This document shows, piece by piece, positions 1-12,137 of a DNA stretch of 64,000 nt. The notes below the pieces were generated by a model. It did no database searches. It worked only from the letters and a program-made list of their open reading frames with translations, and was not told the origin of the DNA. The DNA comes from Myxococcales bacterium (GTDB lineage Bacteria > Myxococcota_A > Polyangia > Polyangiales > Houyiibacteriaceae): positions 56,005 through 120,004 of the forward strand of contig JAOTVB010000013.1 in the NCBI GenBank assembly GCA_029863605.1, written 5' to 3'. The stretch's first letter is position 1. Every line of letters starts with the position of its first letter. A program made the position numbers and the translations under genes.

Positions 1-668
1 AGGGGTACGATGATCGCTTCGGCCCGCTCCTTGATCATCCGCGCAAACCCGAGGTCACCGGGGGAGCCATCGAGCATCGCCTGCACCGCGCACACCGAGC
101 CGTCGTCGTCGCAAAGCGCGGTCTGCGCGTCAGCCCCATCGTCTGTTCGAGCCTTCTTGGCCGACGTTCCGGTGAGCTCCCGAAGGACTTGCCCCGCAGG
201 CGATGCGTCCACCGCCGCGCGAACGTCGTCACTGTCGGGGAGCTCCGGCGGATCGGCGATGGTGACGCAAACAGGCGACGCTTTGCAGACTTCCCAGTCG
301 AGCGCCTCCTCCGCCAGCTCGCTCCATTCGCTGAGCGTCTCGCGGTCGACGTAGTAGAGGGCGCGCTCTGCGAGTCGATCCAAGCCGTAACCCGTCATCA
401 CCCATTGGGTCTCGGGCCACTCACTGAGCTCCGCGGCGAGATGCGCGGTGAGCGCCTTGTTGCGCTCGACGTCGTCCGACGCAACGAGGATGGTGAGTGG
501 CTCTTCGATCCCGAGCTTGTCCCGAGTCTTTTGAATCGACACCACCGATACCGAGTCGGAGGGCAATAGCGCCTCGACGCTGGTGTCGAGCTCGAGGTTT
601 CGGGTCTTCACCACGCCGAGCGCGGCGAGAGCGAACGCACCTACAAGTATTAAGATCGCCCGTGTCAC
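1..668 (-). CDS. RND/MMPL-family exporter, N-terminal part (runs off the window)
   Basis: My own translation of the minus strand gives an uninterrupted frame from a GTG at 668 to the window edge. It begins with VTRAILILVGAFALAALGVV, one hydrophobic membrane segment. Then come LDTSVEALLP and a soluble domain of about 190 residues containing TRDKLGIEEPLTILVASDD. A single N-terminal membrane helix followed by a periplasmic loop with a 'D.S.E.LLP' signature is typical of large RND-superfamily exporters of the MMPL/HpnN type. The rest lies beyond base 1. The start is uncertain. A strong GGAGGTG at 706-700 sits about 31 bases upstream of the GTG but directly abuts an ATG in another frame, and an in-frame TGA precedes the GTG. 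The gene is divergent from the glycosyltransferase at 832. The substrate cannot be read. Confidence 0.6.
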   Translation of the reverse strand, partial: MTRAILILVGAFALAALGVVKTRNLELDTSVEALLPSDSVSVVSIQKTRDKLGIEEPLTILVASDDVERNKALTAHLAAELSEWPETQWVMTGYGLDRLAERALYYVDRETLSEWSELAEEALDWEVCKASPVCVTIADPPELPDSDDVRAAVDASPAGQVLRELTGTSAKKARTDDGADAQTALCDDDGSVCAVQAMLDGSPGDLGFARMIKERAEAIIVP

Positions 669-775
669 GCGTGTCCGAAAGTTGGCCCGGTTTTCGCATC
701 ACCTCCGGTAGCCAAGGTCAATGCGGCGAGGTTGTCGCCTGCTTGTGCTTGTAACACGACGGATTTCTTCACAGG

Positions 776-812
776 TGTGATTCTCAGTCACAGTTGACGG
801 TTTCACCGGTGA
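776..812. promoter_or_regulatory. Paired palindromes upstream of the glycosyltransferase
   Basis: The 163-bp divergent spacer holds TGTGA-N7-TCACA at 776-792 and a perfect TCACCGGTGA at 803-812. A TTGACG (794-799) lies between them and could be a -35 box, but the matching -10 position is poor (TACGGA, 817-822). The first palindrome resembles a CRP-type site with one extra spacer base. I read this as a probable regulatory region. The binding factor is unknown. Confidence 0.35.
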
Positions 813-831
813 TATTTACGGAGGGCCCAGA

Positions 832-2220
832 ATGTATTCGCAAGAGCGAAAGTGGCTGCGCCGTTTGGCAATTTTAAACGATTACGTCCGCATCCCATAT
901 GCGAACGGGTCGTCCTATGCGTCCCAGTTCCTGTACCGGGAGATGACCGCACGCGGGCACGAGGTCACCATCGTGGGCCCCGACGACCCAAACGCCAAGT
1001 CGAGTGAGCTTCCGCCGCGTCACATTTCGTTGCCGAGCATCCCGCTGCGTAACCATCCCGGCGTCTACCTCGCGATGCCGTCGCCGTCGTCCCTCGAGAC
1101 CTTGCGCGATGCGGACTTCGACATGTTGCTCGTCCAAAGCCCGAGCGGGCTCCTCTACGCAGGTGGCTGGCTCCGTCAGCAGCACGGAGTGCCCCTCGTG
1201 TCGGTGAACACTTTGCACATGCCGAGCGCGTACAACGTGGTGCTTCCCGACGCGCTCAACCAGGTGCCCACGGTCAACAGGCTGTTCTCGCGACGCGTGA
1301 TTCCATGGGTCGAGGACAACACGACCGATGCCTACAACGTGGGTGACGCGCTCGTATGCTTGAGCCCGGGCTTGAAAAAGTACTGGGAAGACCGTGGTGT
1401 CGAGGTCCCGATCCACGTGATTCCGCGCGCGATCGAGAAGCACATTTTCGATGATGCCAGCCAAGAGGATCCTTTCCCACGCGAGGCGACGCCAGGAGCT
1501 CGGCTTCTGGTCGTGTGCCGTCACACGCGCGAGAAGCAGGTCGACCGCGTGCTTCGCCTGTTTGCCCAGTACGTTCACCCGCGCGTCGAAGGCGCAACCC
1601 TGACGATGGTCGGTGACGGCCCCGAGCACGAGGCCCTAAAGGACTTGGTGAGAGAGCTCGGCGTCGAGCAGCGCACCTATTTCGTCGGCGAGCAGAGTCT
1701 TGCCCGAATGCCCGCCTGGTTTCGGCACGCAGACCTCTTCGTGTACGCGTCGCTTTCGGAGACCTACGGTCAGGTCATCAGCGAGGCTCTATGGTGCGGG
1801 CTTCCAGTGGTCGCCATGGACGACCGCATGGGGGTGGCCGGCCAGGTGAGCGACGGCGAAGACGGCTTTTTGGTCGATCCCCAGGACGAGGAAGCAGACC
1901 GCCAGTTCGCGAGCCATGTGGAGCTCTTGCTCACCAAGCCAACGCTCCGCCGTCAGATGTCCGGCCTCGCGATCCGCAACGCGAAGCACCGCTCCGATCC
2001 CGACGCCTGCGTCGAGGGTTACCTCGAGGCGTTCGAGGTCGCCCGAGACCACGCACGAAGCTCGAATCGTGGCTCGCAGAAACTCGAGGCGTATCGGAAC
2101 TTGGCGCGTTGGGCTGGGATGCACGCCACGGCCGGCGCCCTGGGGCTCATGAGGCGCCCGGTCGAGCTCAACCGCAACCACGCGGTGACCGGGTCCTGGA
2201 CCTTCTCGAGGGCTTCGTAG
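832..2220 (+). CDS. Glycosyltransferase family 4 (GT-B fold)
   Basis: 462 aa. The N-terminal Rossmann half has the layout of GT4 enzymes: an acceptor-side loop near residues 15-30 and GHEVTIVGPDDPN around residue 45. The C-terminal donor half has VGDGPEHEALKDL followed by SETYGQVISEALWCGLPVV, the E-X7-E motif that binds the nucleotide-sugar diphosphate. GDGFLV-type text (GEDGFLVDP) follows, as usual in the family. It should move a sugar from a nucleotide-sugar donor to a lipid or glycan acceptor at the cytoplasmic face of the membrane. Related enzymes make glycolipids, but the acceptor cannot be told from sequence. The ATG at 832 has a GGAGGG about 5 bases upstream. The gene converges on the RND operon, with 5 bases between stop codons. 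The last ~50 residues are a variable tail. Confidence 0.85.
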   Translation: MYSQERKWLRRLAILNDYVRIPYANGSSYASQFLYREMTARGHEVTIVGPDDPNAKSSELPPRHISLPSIPLRNHPGVYLAMPSPSSLETLRDADFDMLLVQSPSGLLYAGGWLRQQHGVPLVSVNTLHMPSAYNVVLPDALNQVPTVNRLFSRRVIPWVEDNTTDAYNVGDALVCLSPGLKKYWEDRGVEVPIHVIPRAIEKHIFDDASQEDPFPREATPGARLLVVCRHTREKQVDRVLRLFAQYVHPRVEGATLTMVGDGPEHEALKDLVRELGVEQRTYFVGEQSLARMPAWFRHADLFVYASLSETYGQVISEALWCGLPVVAMDDRMGVAGQVSDGEDGFLVDPQDEEADRQFASHVELLLTKPTLRRQMSGLAIRNAKHRSDPDACVEGYLEAFEVARDHARSSNRGSQKLEAYRNLARWAGMHATAGALGLMRRPVELNRNHAVTGSWTFSRAS

Positions 2221-2225
2221 GCGCT

Positions 2226-5200
2226 CTACTCCTCGGCGACGAGGAGCTCAATCTCGGCATCCGCGGGCTCCGAAGGGGGCGGCGGGGGTACGGTCGGGCG
2301 GCCTCGAAGCCTCGCGAAGAAGTTGCCCATGTTCCGGCGCGCGTCCTCCATGGCGACGTAGCTGCACGGAACGATGAGGAGAAGGATGAACGTGGCCGCC
2401 AACACGCCGAAACCAAGCGACACCGCCATCGGAATCAGAAACCGCGCCTGTACGGACGTCTCTAAGATCATAGGGGCGAGGCCGAAGAACGTGGTCAACG
2501 AGGTCAGCAGAATGGGCCGAAACCTCCGCGCGCCGCCGGCGATGATCGCGTCCCACATGCTCATTCCCTCTTCGCGGTACCGGTTGATCGACACGATCAG
2601 GATCAGCGAATCGTTGACCACGACGCCCGAGAGCGCGACGAGCCCCATCATGCTCATGAGGCTCAAGGTGAAGCCCATCACCACGTGGCCCCACACCGCG
2701 CCGACCATCCCGAAGGGGATGGCCAACATCACGAGCAGGGGTTGCGTGTAGCTGCGGAATACGACCGCCAGCATCGAGAACATCACGATCAACGCCAAGA
2801 CGAAGCCGAGCCCGAGCGCGCTCATCGTCTCGGCTTGCCGCTCCTGCTCGCCACCGAGGCTGTACGCGAGGCCTGGGAAGTCTGCGAGCAGCTGCGGAAG
2901 CTCTCGCTGGCGGATCTGCCCGACGATCTCGTTGGCGTTGGCTTCCTCGTCTGCGATGTCCGCGGTCACGCTGATGTTTCGACGACCGTCGGTGCGGTTG
3001 ATCGCGGTGTAAGCCTGCCCCCGCTCGAGGATGGCCGCTTGTGCAAGTGGCATCTCGCCGCCACTCGGCGTACGAATCACCAACTCCTCGACGTTGTAGA
3101 GGGACTGGCGCTCGTCGAGCGGCAGCCTGACGTAGGCACGCACTTCGTCGCGGCCGCGCTGCTGACGTACGGCTTCGGCCCCGAAGAACGCGGCGCGAAC
3201 CTGGCGAGCGAGCTCGAGCTCCGTGAGCCCCTGCGCAACCGCGGCATCGGTGAGTCGGAAGTCGAGTTGCTCCTTGCCCCTCGTGACCCCGCTATCAATG
3301 TCTCGAAGGCCGCTGTAGGAAGAGATCTCGGAGGCCAACCGTTCCGCCGCGGCCTCGAGGGTGGGTACGTCATCGTGAATGAGCTGGATGTCGATGGGAC
3401 TGCCCGGCTCGACACCCACCTCGTAGGAGAAGACGAGCGACTCGGCGCCGGGGATCTCGCCGATATCATCGCGCCACCGCTGCACGAACTGTTGCGTGGT
3501 GAGCTCGCGGGAGCCGGCATCGGTCAGATACACCATGACCGTTGCGAGGTGGCTGCCCTCTCTACCGAGCACGTCGATGGAGGCTTCGATCAAGCTCATG
3601 GCGCCGACCTCCTCGTAAAGTCCACGAGACATGGTGGAGCTGTCGGATTCGGCGTCTTCTTGGTCGATGATGGCCTGGGCGGTCGCCCCGATCCGGTGGG
3701 CGATTCGCTCGGTTTCGGCGACCGGGGTGCCGACGGGCATCTTGAGATGCGCAGTGATCATGTCGCCCTCCACCTTTGGCAGGAAGGTGAACGGGATCCG
3801 CCCCGCGACGTAGCCCAGGGTGAAGAGTAGGGTCGCGATGCCGAGCGTGATCGTGAAGTACCTCCACTCGAGGGCTTTCTTCAGCAACGGAACGTAGACG
3901 TGCTGCACGAACCGCTGCAACCGGTGCGGCATCTCGAGCTTGGCGACGAAGCGCATCACAAAGAGGTAGGGAGAAAGAATGACCCTCACCCCCCACGGCA
4001 TCGGATGCGACAGGTGAGCGGGCAGAATTAAGAGCGACTCGACCAACGAAATCATCAAGACCGCGATGACCACGATCGGCACGACCCGAAAGAACTTGCC
4101 CATCGGGCCAGGCACCACGAGCATCGGCGCAAACGCGACACAGCTCGTCAGAATCGCGAAGATGACCGGCTGCGCAACTTCCTTAGCCCCGGTGATCGCA
4201 GCCTCGAGGCGCCCCTTTCCGTCGCTCCGGTGCTTGTGGATGGACTCGCCGACGACGATCGCATCATCGACGACCATGCCCAACGTGATGATGAACGCGA
4301 AGAGCGAGATCATGTTGATCGAGATGTCGGTGACTGGGAAGAACAAGAGCGAGCCCGCAAACGAAATCGGAATCCCAAGCGTCACCCAGAACGCAAGGCG
4401 CGCTTCGAGGAAGAGACCGAGTGTCAGCAGCACGAGCAGGAGGCCGATGCGAGCATTGTTCATGAGGAGCGAGATACGCTGCTCATACATCTCGGACGTA
4501 TCGAACCAGGGAGCGGCAGAAAGGCCCTGGGGCAACGTGTCCTTCAGCTTCTGAACGTATTCCTTGCCTGCGGCGGCGACGGTCAGAGGTGTTTCATCTC
4601 CGACGCGAAAGATATTGATCATCGCGGCGCGCTTGCCGTTGTAGGTCGCCTCTTTGTCGTTCTCCTGGAAACCGTCCCTGACGGTGGCTACGTCCCGAAC
4701 GCGCACCTGAGACCCGTCCGGCTGGCTCAACAAGATGATATCGCCGAACTCGTCGCCGCGATCGCGGCGCTCCGTCGTTCGTAGCAAAACCTCTCCTGCG
4801 TCCGTCTTCACGCCACCGCCGGGAAGCTCGACCGATGCGGCTCGTATCCTCGCGGCGATCTCGTCGAGGGTCAGCCCGTACTTTCGCAGTTGCGCTTGGG
4901 GGACCTCGATGCTGATCTCGAGAGGCCGAATGCCCGTAAGCTCGACGTAGGTAACGCGCTCATCGCGAAGCAGCTCGCGACGGCTGTTCTCGGCGACGGC
5001 ACGCAACGTCGCCTCGTCGACGTCTCCGTAGAGCACCAGCGAGATCACCTGCTGCCGGTTGGAAATCAGGCTGACCGTGGGGCGCTCCACGTCCTGTGGG
5101 AACGAGGTAATTCGGTCGATCGCGCTCTTGGCGTCGTTGAGCGCGCGGTCCTTGTCCGTGCCGAGGAGAAGCTCGACGGAGATCATCCCGATGCCTTCCA

Positions 5201-5492
5201 TCGCGGTAGAGCTGACCTTTTTGACGCCATCGATGCCGCGGATCGCCTCTTCGACCGCGAGGATGACCGCCTGCTCGACCTCTGCGGGGCTGGCGCCTGG
5301 GTAGCTGATCTCGATCGAGACGATGTCCATCTCGACCTCGGGAAACACCTCTTGTCTGATGCCTGACGCCAGGGTGACCAGGCCTCCGACGATCAACACC
5401 AGCATCAGGACGTTCGAGGCGACGGCGTTCTTCGCCATCCAGGCGATAGGCCCGCGCTCTTCGGCTGGGTCGAAGTCGGGTGAATCGCTCAT
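2226..5492 (-). CDS. RND efflux pump inner-membrane permease (AcrB/HAE1-like)
   Basis: 1088 aa, the normal size for an AcrB-type pump. The first membrane helix is near residues 20-40 ([18 protein letters not shown]). The RND signature [17 protein letters not shown] carries the paired aspartates of the proton relay in TM4. The TM10 region reads [14 protein letters not shown], the variant found in a subfamily of HAE1-like pumps, in place of the AcrB lysine. Two large periplasmic loops precede TM2 and TM8. It should use proton motive force to export drugs, detergents or lipids through the trimeric complex. It is the last gene of a four-gene operon and overlaps the adaptor by 4 bp (ATGA). The C-terminal tail is proline- and acid-rich. 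The substrate is unknown. Confidence 0.93.
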   Translation of the reverse strand: MSDSPDFDPAEERGPIAWMAKNAVASNVLMLVLIVGGLVTLASGIRQEVFPEVEMDIVSIEISYPGASPAEVEQAVILAVEEAIRGIDGVKKVSSTAMEGIGMISVELLLGTDKDRALNDAKSAIDRITSFPQDVERPTVSLISNRQQVISLVLYGDVDEATLRAVAENSRRELLRDERVTYVELTGIRPLEISIEVPQAQLRKYGLTLDEIAARIRAASVELPGGGVKTDAGEVLLRTTERRDRGDEFGDIILLSQPDGSQVRVRDVATVRDGFQENDKEATYNGKRAAMINIFRVGDETPLTVAAAGKEYVQKLKDTLPQGLSAAPWFDTSEMYEQRISLLMNNARIGLLLVLLTLGLFLEARLAFWVTLGIPISFAGSLLFFPVTDISINMISLFAFIITLGMVVDDAIVVGESIHKHRSDGKGRLEAAITGAKEVAQPVIFAILTSCVAFAPMLVVPGPMGKFFRVVPIVVIAVLMISLVESLLILPAHLSHPMPWGVRVILSPYLFVMRFVAKLEMPHRLQRFVQHVYVPLLKKALEWRYFTITLGIATLLFTLGYVAGRIPFTFLPKVEGDMITAHLKMPVGTPVAETERIAHRIGATAQAIIDQEDAESDSSTMSRGLYEEVGAMSLIEASIDVLGREGSHLATVMVYLTDAGSRELTTQQFVQRWRDDIGEIPGAESLVFSYEVGVEPGSPIDIQLIHDDVPTLEAAAERLASEISSYSGLRDIDSGVTRGKEQLDFRLTDAAVAQGLTELELARQVRAAFFGAEAVRQQRGRDEVRAYVRLPLDERQSLYNVEELVIRTPSGGEMPLAQAAILERGQAYTAINRTDGRRNISVTADIADEEANANEIVGQIRQRELPQLLADFPGLAYSLGGEQERQAETMSALGLGFVLALIVMFSMLAVVFRSYTQPLLVMLAIPFGMVGAVWGHVVMGFTLSLMSMMGLVALSGVVVNDSLILIVSINRYREEGMSMWDAIIAGGARRFRPILLTSLTTFFGLAPMILETSVQARFLIPMAVSLGFGVLAATFILLLIVPCSYVAMEDARRNMGNFFARLRGRPTVPPPPPSEPADAEIELLVAEE

Positions 5493-6703
5493 GGGATGGC
5501 TGATGCGGCGGGTTCGCTGGGGCTTTCGGCTTCGGTCGCGGGCTCGTGTCCCGCGGTTCGGAGGAGCATGTTGGGGATCGGCGTCGGGATGCGGCTGGTG
5601 ACCACCCGCTCACTGGGCTCGAGGCCACCGGAGACCAGCACCGAATCGGGCTCGGTCCACGCGATTTGTACGGTGCGGATCTCGAGCAGGTCATCGTCGT
5701 TCATGACGTACACGTCCCGACCGTTGTGAAGCGCGCCGCGGGGGACTCGCACCGCGTTTTCGATTGGGGCCGCCGCCACCGCGACGTCGACGAACGAGCC
5801 GAGCAAGAGTGGGAGTCCTTCTCCGTCGCCAAGCGGATCCTCGATGCTGACGAGGATTCGGGCCATTGCGCCGCCGGGATCGAGGTCCGGAAACTGTCGA
5901 ATGACCTCGCCTTTTCGTTCGATGGTCTCTTGCCCAACGCGTTGCACCACGCTCACTTCGGAGCCTGGTTCGTCTCCCGACCGGGCCTTCATCGTCCTCA
6001 ACGAAACGACGGGAACCGAGACCTGAACGTGGTACTGGTCAGTGCCGACCAATCGAGCGACCGCCGTCTGGGGGCTGATCAGCTGACCGGGATCGACGCT
6101 CTCGCTGACCACCATGGCGTTGAAGGGGGCACGAAGGGTGGTGCGCGCTAGATCGAGCTCGGCCTTCTTCAGGGAGCTTTGCGCGGCCTTGAGCGCGAGC
6201 TTGGCGGATTCGAGCTGAGGCTCGCGTTGCGCCAGCGCTCGTTGATCCTCGCTCGCGTCGATCTCGCCGAAGGCATTCCACTCCCGCTTGGCGACCTCGC
6301 CGCGTCGGGCTTCGAGTCGCATGTCGAGCTTTGCGCGGTTTACCTGAGAACGATAAGACTCGACGGCAAGTTGATAGTCACGCGCGTCGATTTTGAGGAT
6401 CGGTTGCCCTTCTTTGAAACGACCGCCCGGGACGAGCTCCGGGCTTTGCCAAGTCACTCGGCCGCCGAGCTCTGTCTGAAGGACGACTTCTTTGGCTGGG
6501 ACGACTGTACCCTTGGCATGGAGCTCGACCTCGTGGCGGTTGCCCTGCACCTCGATCACCTCGACCAACGTCCCTTCGAGGGGCTTGTCGGCGCGTGGGG
6601 GCTCGTCTTTGGTCGCCACCAGAGCCCACGCGCCTCCGATCGAGACGAGCAGCACCGCGATCGACAGAGCCCATTTCAAACCCAGTTGCCTTCGTCTAGT
6701 CAT
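5489..6703 (-). CDS. RND efflux periplasmic adaptor (membrane fusion protein)
   Basis: 404 aa. An N-terminal membrane anchor (residues 8-27) is followed by a first lipoyl half ([19 protein letters not shown]), a coiled-coil hairpin of alternating K/E/R/L around residues 110-190, and a second lipoyl half ([19 protein letters not shown]). Beta-barrel and membrane-proximal domains follow. It bridges the inner-membrane pump and the OM factor. I chose the ATG at 6703 because AGGGCCCGAGG lies just upstream and the membrane anchor starts there. An upstream in-frame extension to 6853 has no adaptor-like features. The gene overlaps the OM-factor gene by 8 bp and the pump gene by 4 bp. Confidence 0.9.
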   Translation of the reverse strand: MTRRRQLGLKWALSIAVLLVSIGGAWALVATKDEPPRADKPLEGTLVEVIEVQGNRHEVELHAKGTVVPAKEVVLQTELGGRVTWQSPELVPGGRFKEGQPILKIDARDYQLAVESYRSQVNRAKLDMRLEARRGEVAKREWNAFGEIDASEDQRALAQREPQLESAKLALKAAQSSLKKAELDLARTTLRAPFNAMVVSESVDPGQLISPQTAVARLVGTDQYHVQVSVPVVSLRTMKARSGDEPGSEVSVVQRVGQETIERKGEVIRQFPDLDPGGAMARILVSIEDPLGDGEGLPLLLGSFVDVAVAAAPIENAVRVPRGALHNGRDVYVMNDDDLLEIRTVQIAWTEPDSVLVSGGLEPSERVVTSRIPTPIPNMLLRTAGHEPATEAESPSEPAASAIP

Positions 6704-8135
6704 CCTCGGGCCCTCCAAATTCTTCGGGCCATGCGCCTCCGAGGGCTCGATGGAGCTGGACGCGGTACGAGACCAGTTGCCGTCTTGCTGCCACGAGCTG
6801 CAGCTCCGATATCTGGCGCGTGGCCAGTGCCGTGAGGACCGGCAAGAAATCACTCAGCCCAGCGCGGTAACGATCCCGCGTCGCGTCGAGCGTGATCCCG
6901 GCCAACCGAAACTCGTCTTCGAGGTACTGGATGCGCAGCCGTTCTTGGCGCTCGAGGACGAGAGCCCCCTCGACCTCGGAAAGGGCGGTCAAGATAGTCT
7001 CCGCGTACCGTTCTACGAGCTCCTCGACGATCGCGCGCTCGGTGTTGATCTGAGACCGCCCGAGGAGCCCGTCGAAGATCGGCACGGAGATCCTTGCCGC
7101 AGCGTCCCAGGTGAATCCGCTAGCAGTCTGAAAACCCGGTTGTTCGCCGAACTCCGCTTGCAGCCAGGTGTAGTTCGGCGCGAATTCGAGGACTAGCTGG
7201 GGCAGCCGGGCCCCGATGGCCGCTGCGAGTCGGCGGTCCTCGGCCTCGACGCGGGTCTGTGCGGCGCGAACGTCCGGTCGTGCTTTCAAGAGCACCGCGG
7301 GGACCTGGACGTCGGGGGTCGGGCCGATGTCGGGTAGCGTCTTGTCTTCTACGGGAAACTCTCGCCCCGGCGCCTCTCCCAACAAGACCGAAAGCCGTTG
7401 GTCGGTGAGATCGATTCGGCCTTCCGAAAGCGCTAGAAGGGCGCGCTGGCCCGCTACCCGTTGGCGTTGTTGGTGCACGTCGACGGCGGAGTTCAACCCC
7501 TCTCGATATCGCAGCTCGACCAGCTCGAGGAACCGCAAATCGGTGTCGAGCTGTTGCGCGACCACGGCGACTTCGATGCGCGAATTGATCGAATCGAACC
7601 ACGCCTCGGCGACTTCGGCGGAGATCGAAATCGCGAGCGCGTCTTGATCGAAACGCGCGGCAGTCGCATCGAGCTTGGCGCCCTGATGCTCACGCGCACG
7701 CCGCGCGAACAGATCCACTTCGTACGACACGGGCAGAGAACCGCGCGCGGACCGGAATCGAAAGTCGCCAAAGGCCTGAATGCTCTTCCCTATCGCGGCC
7801 TCTCCCGCAGCGCCGAGCCGAGGCATTTGGGCCGCCCGGACCTGGTTGGCGATGTATTTCGATTGCCGGACCCTGGCCCAGCCTGCGCGCACGGTCTGGT
7901 TCCGGCGCAGCGCCTCCTCGATCAAAGCGCTCAAGGTCGGGTCACCCATGTACCTCCACCAACGGGCGTCGCGAATCTGTTCGACGTCGCTCTTGGCGGC
8001 GGGCTCCGGGGCCTGTTCGTCGCCTTCGGTATAGGTCTCGGGAACAGACACTGGCGCCGGGATGTCGGTTGCCTTCTTGTAGTTGCAGCCGAGCGCCGAA
8101 ACGGCGATCAGCGCCGCGAGTATCTTGCGGGGCAT
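6696..8135 (-). CDS. Outer-membrane factor lipoprotein of the RND pump (NodT/OprM type)
   Basis: 479 aa. A short lipoprotein signal ends in SALGC, so the mature protein should be acylated at Cys-15. The two internally repeated helical-hairpin/beta-strand halves of the TolC/NodT family follow; LSALIEEALRRNQTVRAGWA is the usual first helix and VELRYREGLNSAVDV the central one. It forms the trimeric exit duct of the efflux complex. The ATG at 8135 has AAGGAG about 7 bases upstream and overlaps the TetR stop by one base (TGATG), so translation of the two is probably coupled. An upstream extension in the same frame is only the antisense of tetR coding sequence. Confidence 0.9.
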   Translation of the reverse strand: MPRKILAALIAVSALGCNYKKATDIPAPVSVPETYTEGDEQAPEPAAKSDVEQIRDARWWRYMGDPTLSALIEEALRRNQTVRAGWARVRQSKYIANQVRAAQMPRLGAAGEAAIGKSIQAFGDFRFRSARGSLPVSYEVDLFARRAREHQGAKLDATAARFDQDALAISISAEVAEAWFDSINSRIEVAVVAQQLDTDLRFLELVELRYREGLNSAVDVHQQRQRVAGQRALLALSEGRIDLTDQRLSVLLGEAPGREFPVEDKTLPDIGPTPDVQVPAVLLKARPDVRAAQTRVEAEDRRLAAAIGARLPQLVLEFAPNYTWLQAEFGEQPGFQTASGFTWDAAARISVPIFDGLLGRSQINTERAIVEELVERYAETILTALSEVEGALVLERQERLRIQYLEDEFRLAGITLDATRDRYRAGLSDFLPVLTALATRQISELQLVAARRQLVSYRVQLHRALGGAWPEEFGGPEDD

Positions 8136-8785
8136 CAAGACAGCTCCTTTCTGGCGAGCGCCCGTGCCATGGCATCGATGTGTAGGTTCACCACCTGGTC
8201 GAGGTCTACCGGCATGGGAAGTCTTTGGGAGACGCTTTCTTTGTTGAGATTGATCAGGATCACGCCGAGCATGCTCGACCACAGCTGGAGCGCTTGGGGC
8301 AGGGGGTCGACGTCGAGTCGGACGCTGCCGTCGGCTTGGCCGCGCTCGATGGCAGTCACGGCATGCTGAAGCACGTGGCCTACGCGTTCCCGATATAGTT
8401 GAAAGGCTTCAGTAGAGTCGTCCATGCGTTCCCCAGAGCTCAACCAGCTCACTGCGAATCGGAAGTGGTGCGGGTGCTCGCGCGTGAAATCGAAATACGT
8501 TTGGAGCACTTGCCGGACAGCGTCGAGACCGGAGGAGGTCTTGGCGAGGTTCTTTTCCAGAACCGGAAGCAGCTCGTCGATCAACCGGCTCGCAACCCCC
8601 GCGCAGAGTGCTTCCTTGTTGGCGAAGTAGAGGTACAATGTGCCCTTGCTGAGCTCGGCCGCATCGGCGACCGCATCCATGCGGAGGGCTTGATAGCCGA
8701 CCTCGGCGGTCAGTTGCTGCGCCGCATCGAGAATCGCCTCCCGTCGCGCAATTCGCTCTCGTTCTCGCCGTTCAGCAACCGCCAC
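8135..8785 (-). CDS. TetR/AcrR-family transcriptional regulator
   Basis: 216 aa. The N-terminal helix-turn-helix of the TetR family is clear: REAILDAAQQLTAEVGYQAL, then MDAVADAAELSKGTLYLYF. The C-terminal ligand domain (residues 70-216) is variable, as expected. It is the first gene of the efflux operon and should repress it until a pump substrate binds. Translation starts at a GTG with GGGAGG a few bases upstream. A perfect 19-bp palindrome 28 bp upstream of the start is the obvious candidate operator. The gene is followed, with a one-base overlap, by the OM factor, adaptor and pump. Confidence 0.92.
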   Translation of the reverse strand: MAVAERRERERIARREAILDAAQQLTAEVGYQALRMDAVADAAELSKGTLYLYFANKEALCAGVASRLIDELLPVLEKNLAKTSSGLDAVRQVLQTYFDFTREHPHHFRFAVSWLSSGERMDDSTEAFQLYRERVGHVLQHAVTAIERGQADGSVRLDVDPLPQALQLWSSMLGVILINLNKESVSQRLPMPVDLDQVVNLHIDAMARALARKELS

Positions 8786-8812
8786 AAAACCTCCCTAGTG
8801 CCCTGATGACCG

Positions 8813-8831
8813 TTAGTCAGTGGCTGACTAA
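8813..8831. promoter_or_regulatory. TetR operator candidate (19-bp palindrome)
   Basis: TTAGTCAG-TGG-CTGACTAA is a perfect 8+3+8 inverted repeat 28 bp upstream of the tetR start. Size and symmetry fit a TetR-family operator. On the minus strand TTGCTA (-35 position) and GACTAA (-10 position) bracket it with a 17-bp spacer, so repressor binding would block the operon promoter. Confidence 0.65.
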
Positions 8832-8932
8832 GAGTTAGCAAGAAAAAAGGGGACTGTCGCACGAATCTGGGGAGAAACAGTGAATTTTCGGTGAGCAGTG
8901 ACCGGGATCGAGCCAATGGTGTGGCTGCGTCT

Positions 8933-9466
8933 TCACGGATCCGAACGCGGGCTCCCGGATGCGGGCGACCAGGGAGCTCGTCGCGGGATCCAGCGCGGAA
9001 CGTGCTTGGCGTAATCGCGGTACTCGTCTCCGAAACGATCGACGAGCCCAGGCTCTTCGAACACCGGCATGTAGATCGCATTGACGAGGACGAACAAGCC
9101 GAACCACCCGAGCAGCGCCAGCGAGCCGGTTGCGAGCGCCTCGCCCAAGAGCACGAGGGCCACCCCCGAGATCATCGGATTGCGAACGTAGCGATAGGGC
9201 CCTTCGATGACGAGGTTCACGGTCGGATCCCACGGAGCCAAGGTTCCTCGTCCGAGGCGACTGAAGAGGCGGATGGTCTTCACCATCAGCGTGAGACCGA
9301 GCAAAGCCGAGCACAGGCCCAGAGCGGCTCCCACGATTGCGACAACTAGGCCACCACGCCCGAACCCCGGTCCCCACGGCGTCAGCCACAGCAGAATCGC
9401 CGGGACCGTGACGATCGCATTGAACGGCAGCGCCATCACGCTGCGGAGCTGTCGACCAACACTCAT
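8933..9466 (-). CDS. Isoprenylcysteine carboxyl methyltransferase / phospholipid methyltransferase-like membrane protein
   Basis: 177 aa with four hydrophobic segments (about residues 12-30, 38-65, 95-110 and 115-132). The family signature near residue 90 is GPYRYVRNPMISG, and FEEPGLVDRFGDEYRDY near residue 140 holds the second SAM-binding acidic patch. Bacterial ICMT/PEMT-like proteins methylate lipid or small-molecule acceptors; the acceptor here is unknown. The ATG lies 4 bases downstream of the 3' end of the tRNA-Val gene on the same strand and has no Shine-Dalgarno sequence. Its transcript may therefore be freed by tRNA 3' processing, or the true start may be further in. Confidence 0.75.
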   Translation of the reverse strand: MSVGRQLRSVMALPFNAIVTVPAILLWLTPWGPGFGRGGLVVAIVGAALGLCSALLGLTLMVKTIRLFSRLGRGTLAPWDPTVNLVIEGPYRYVRNPMISGVALVLLGEALATGSLALLGWFGLFVLVNAIYMPVFEEPGLVDRFGDEYRDYAKHVPRWIPRRAPWSPASGSPRSDP

Positions 9467-9470
9467 GCGG

Positions 9471-9542
9471 TGGGCGGGACAGGGGTCGAACCTGCGACAT
9501 CCGGCGTGTAAAGCCGGCGCTCTACCGCTGAGCTACCCGCCC
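9471..9542 (-). tRNA. tRNA-Val (anticodon TAC)
   Basis: A 72-nt cloverleaf on the minus strand. The acceptor stem is GGGCGGG/CCCGCCC. The D arm is GCTC...GAGC with GGTA in the loop. The anticodon stem CCGGC/GCCGG encloses loop TTTACAC, anticodon TAC. The T arm contains GGTTCGACC. The 3' end reads A-CC followed by G, so the terminal CCA is not fully encoded. The gene lies 39 bp downstream of lon and may be read from the lon transcript. Confidence 0.93.
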
Positions 9543-9581
9543 GAAAAGGGCCCGGAGCATGACGGACCCAGCACGTGGTGT

Positions 9582-12089
<2,508 letters not shown>

Positions 12090-12137
12090 CGCTCTACTCG
12101 GTCCCACACGGGGCAGTGGTGGGCGGCATGCGCCGCA

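Noticed and set aside
2685..3830. A 381-codon plus-strand open frame
   Set aside because: It is antisense to the RND pump gene, with no family features.
9471..9542. An integration site with a mobile island at tRNA-Val
   Set aside because: No integrase, no duplicated tRNA end and no foreign-looking genes are present on either side.
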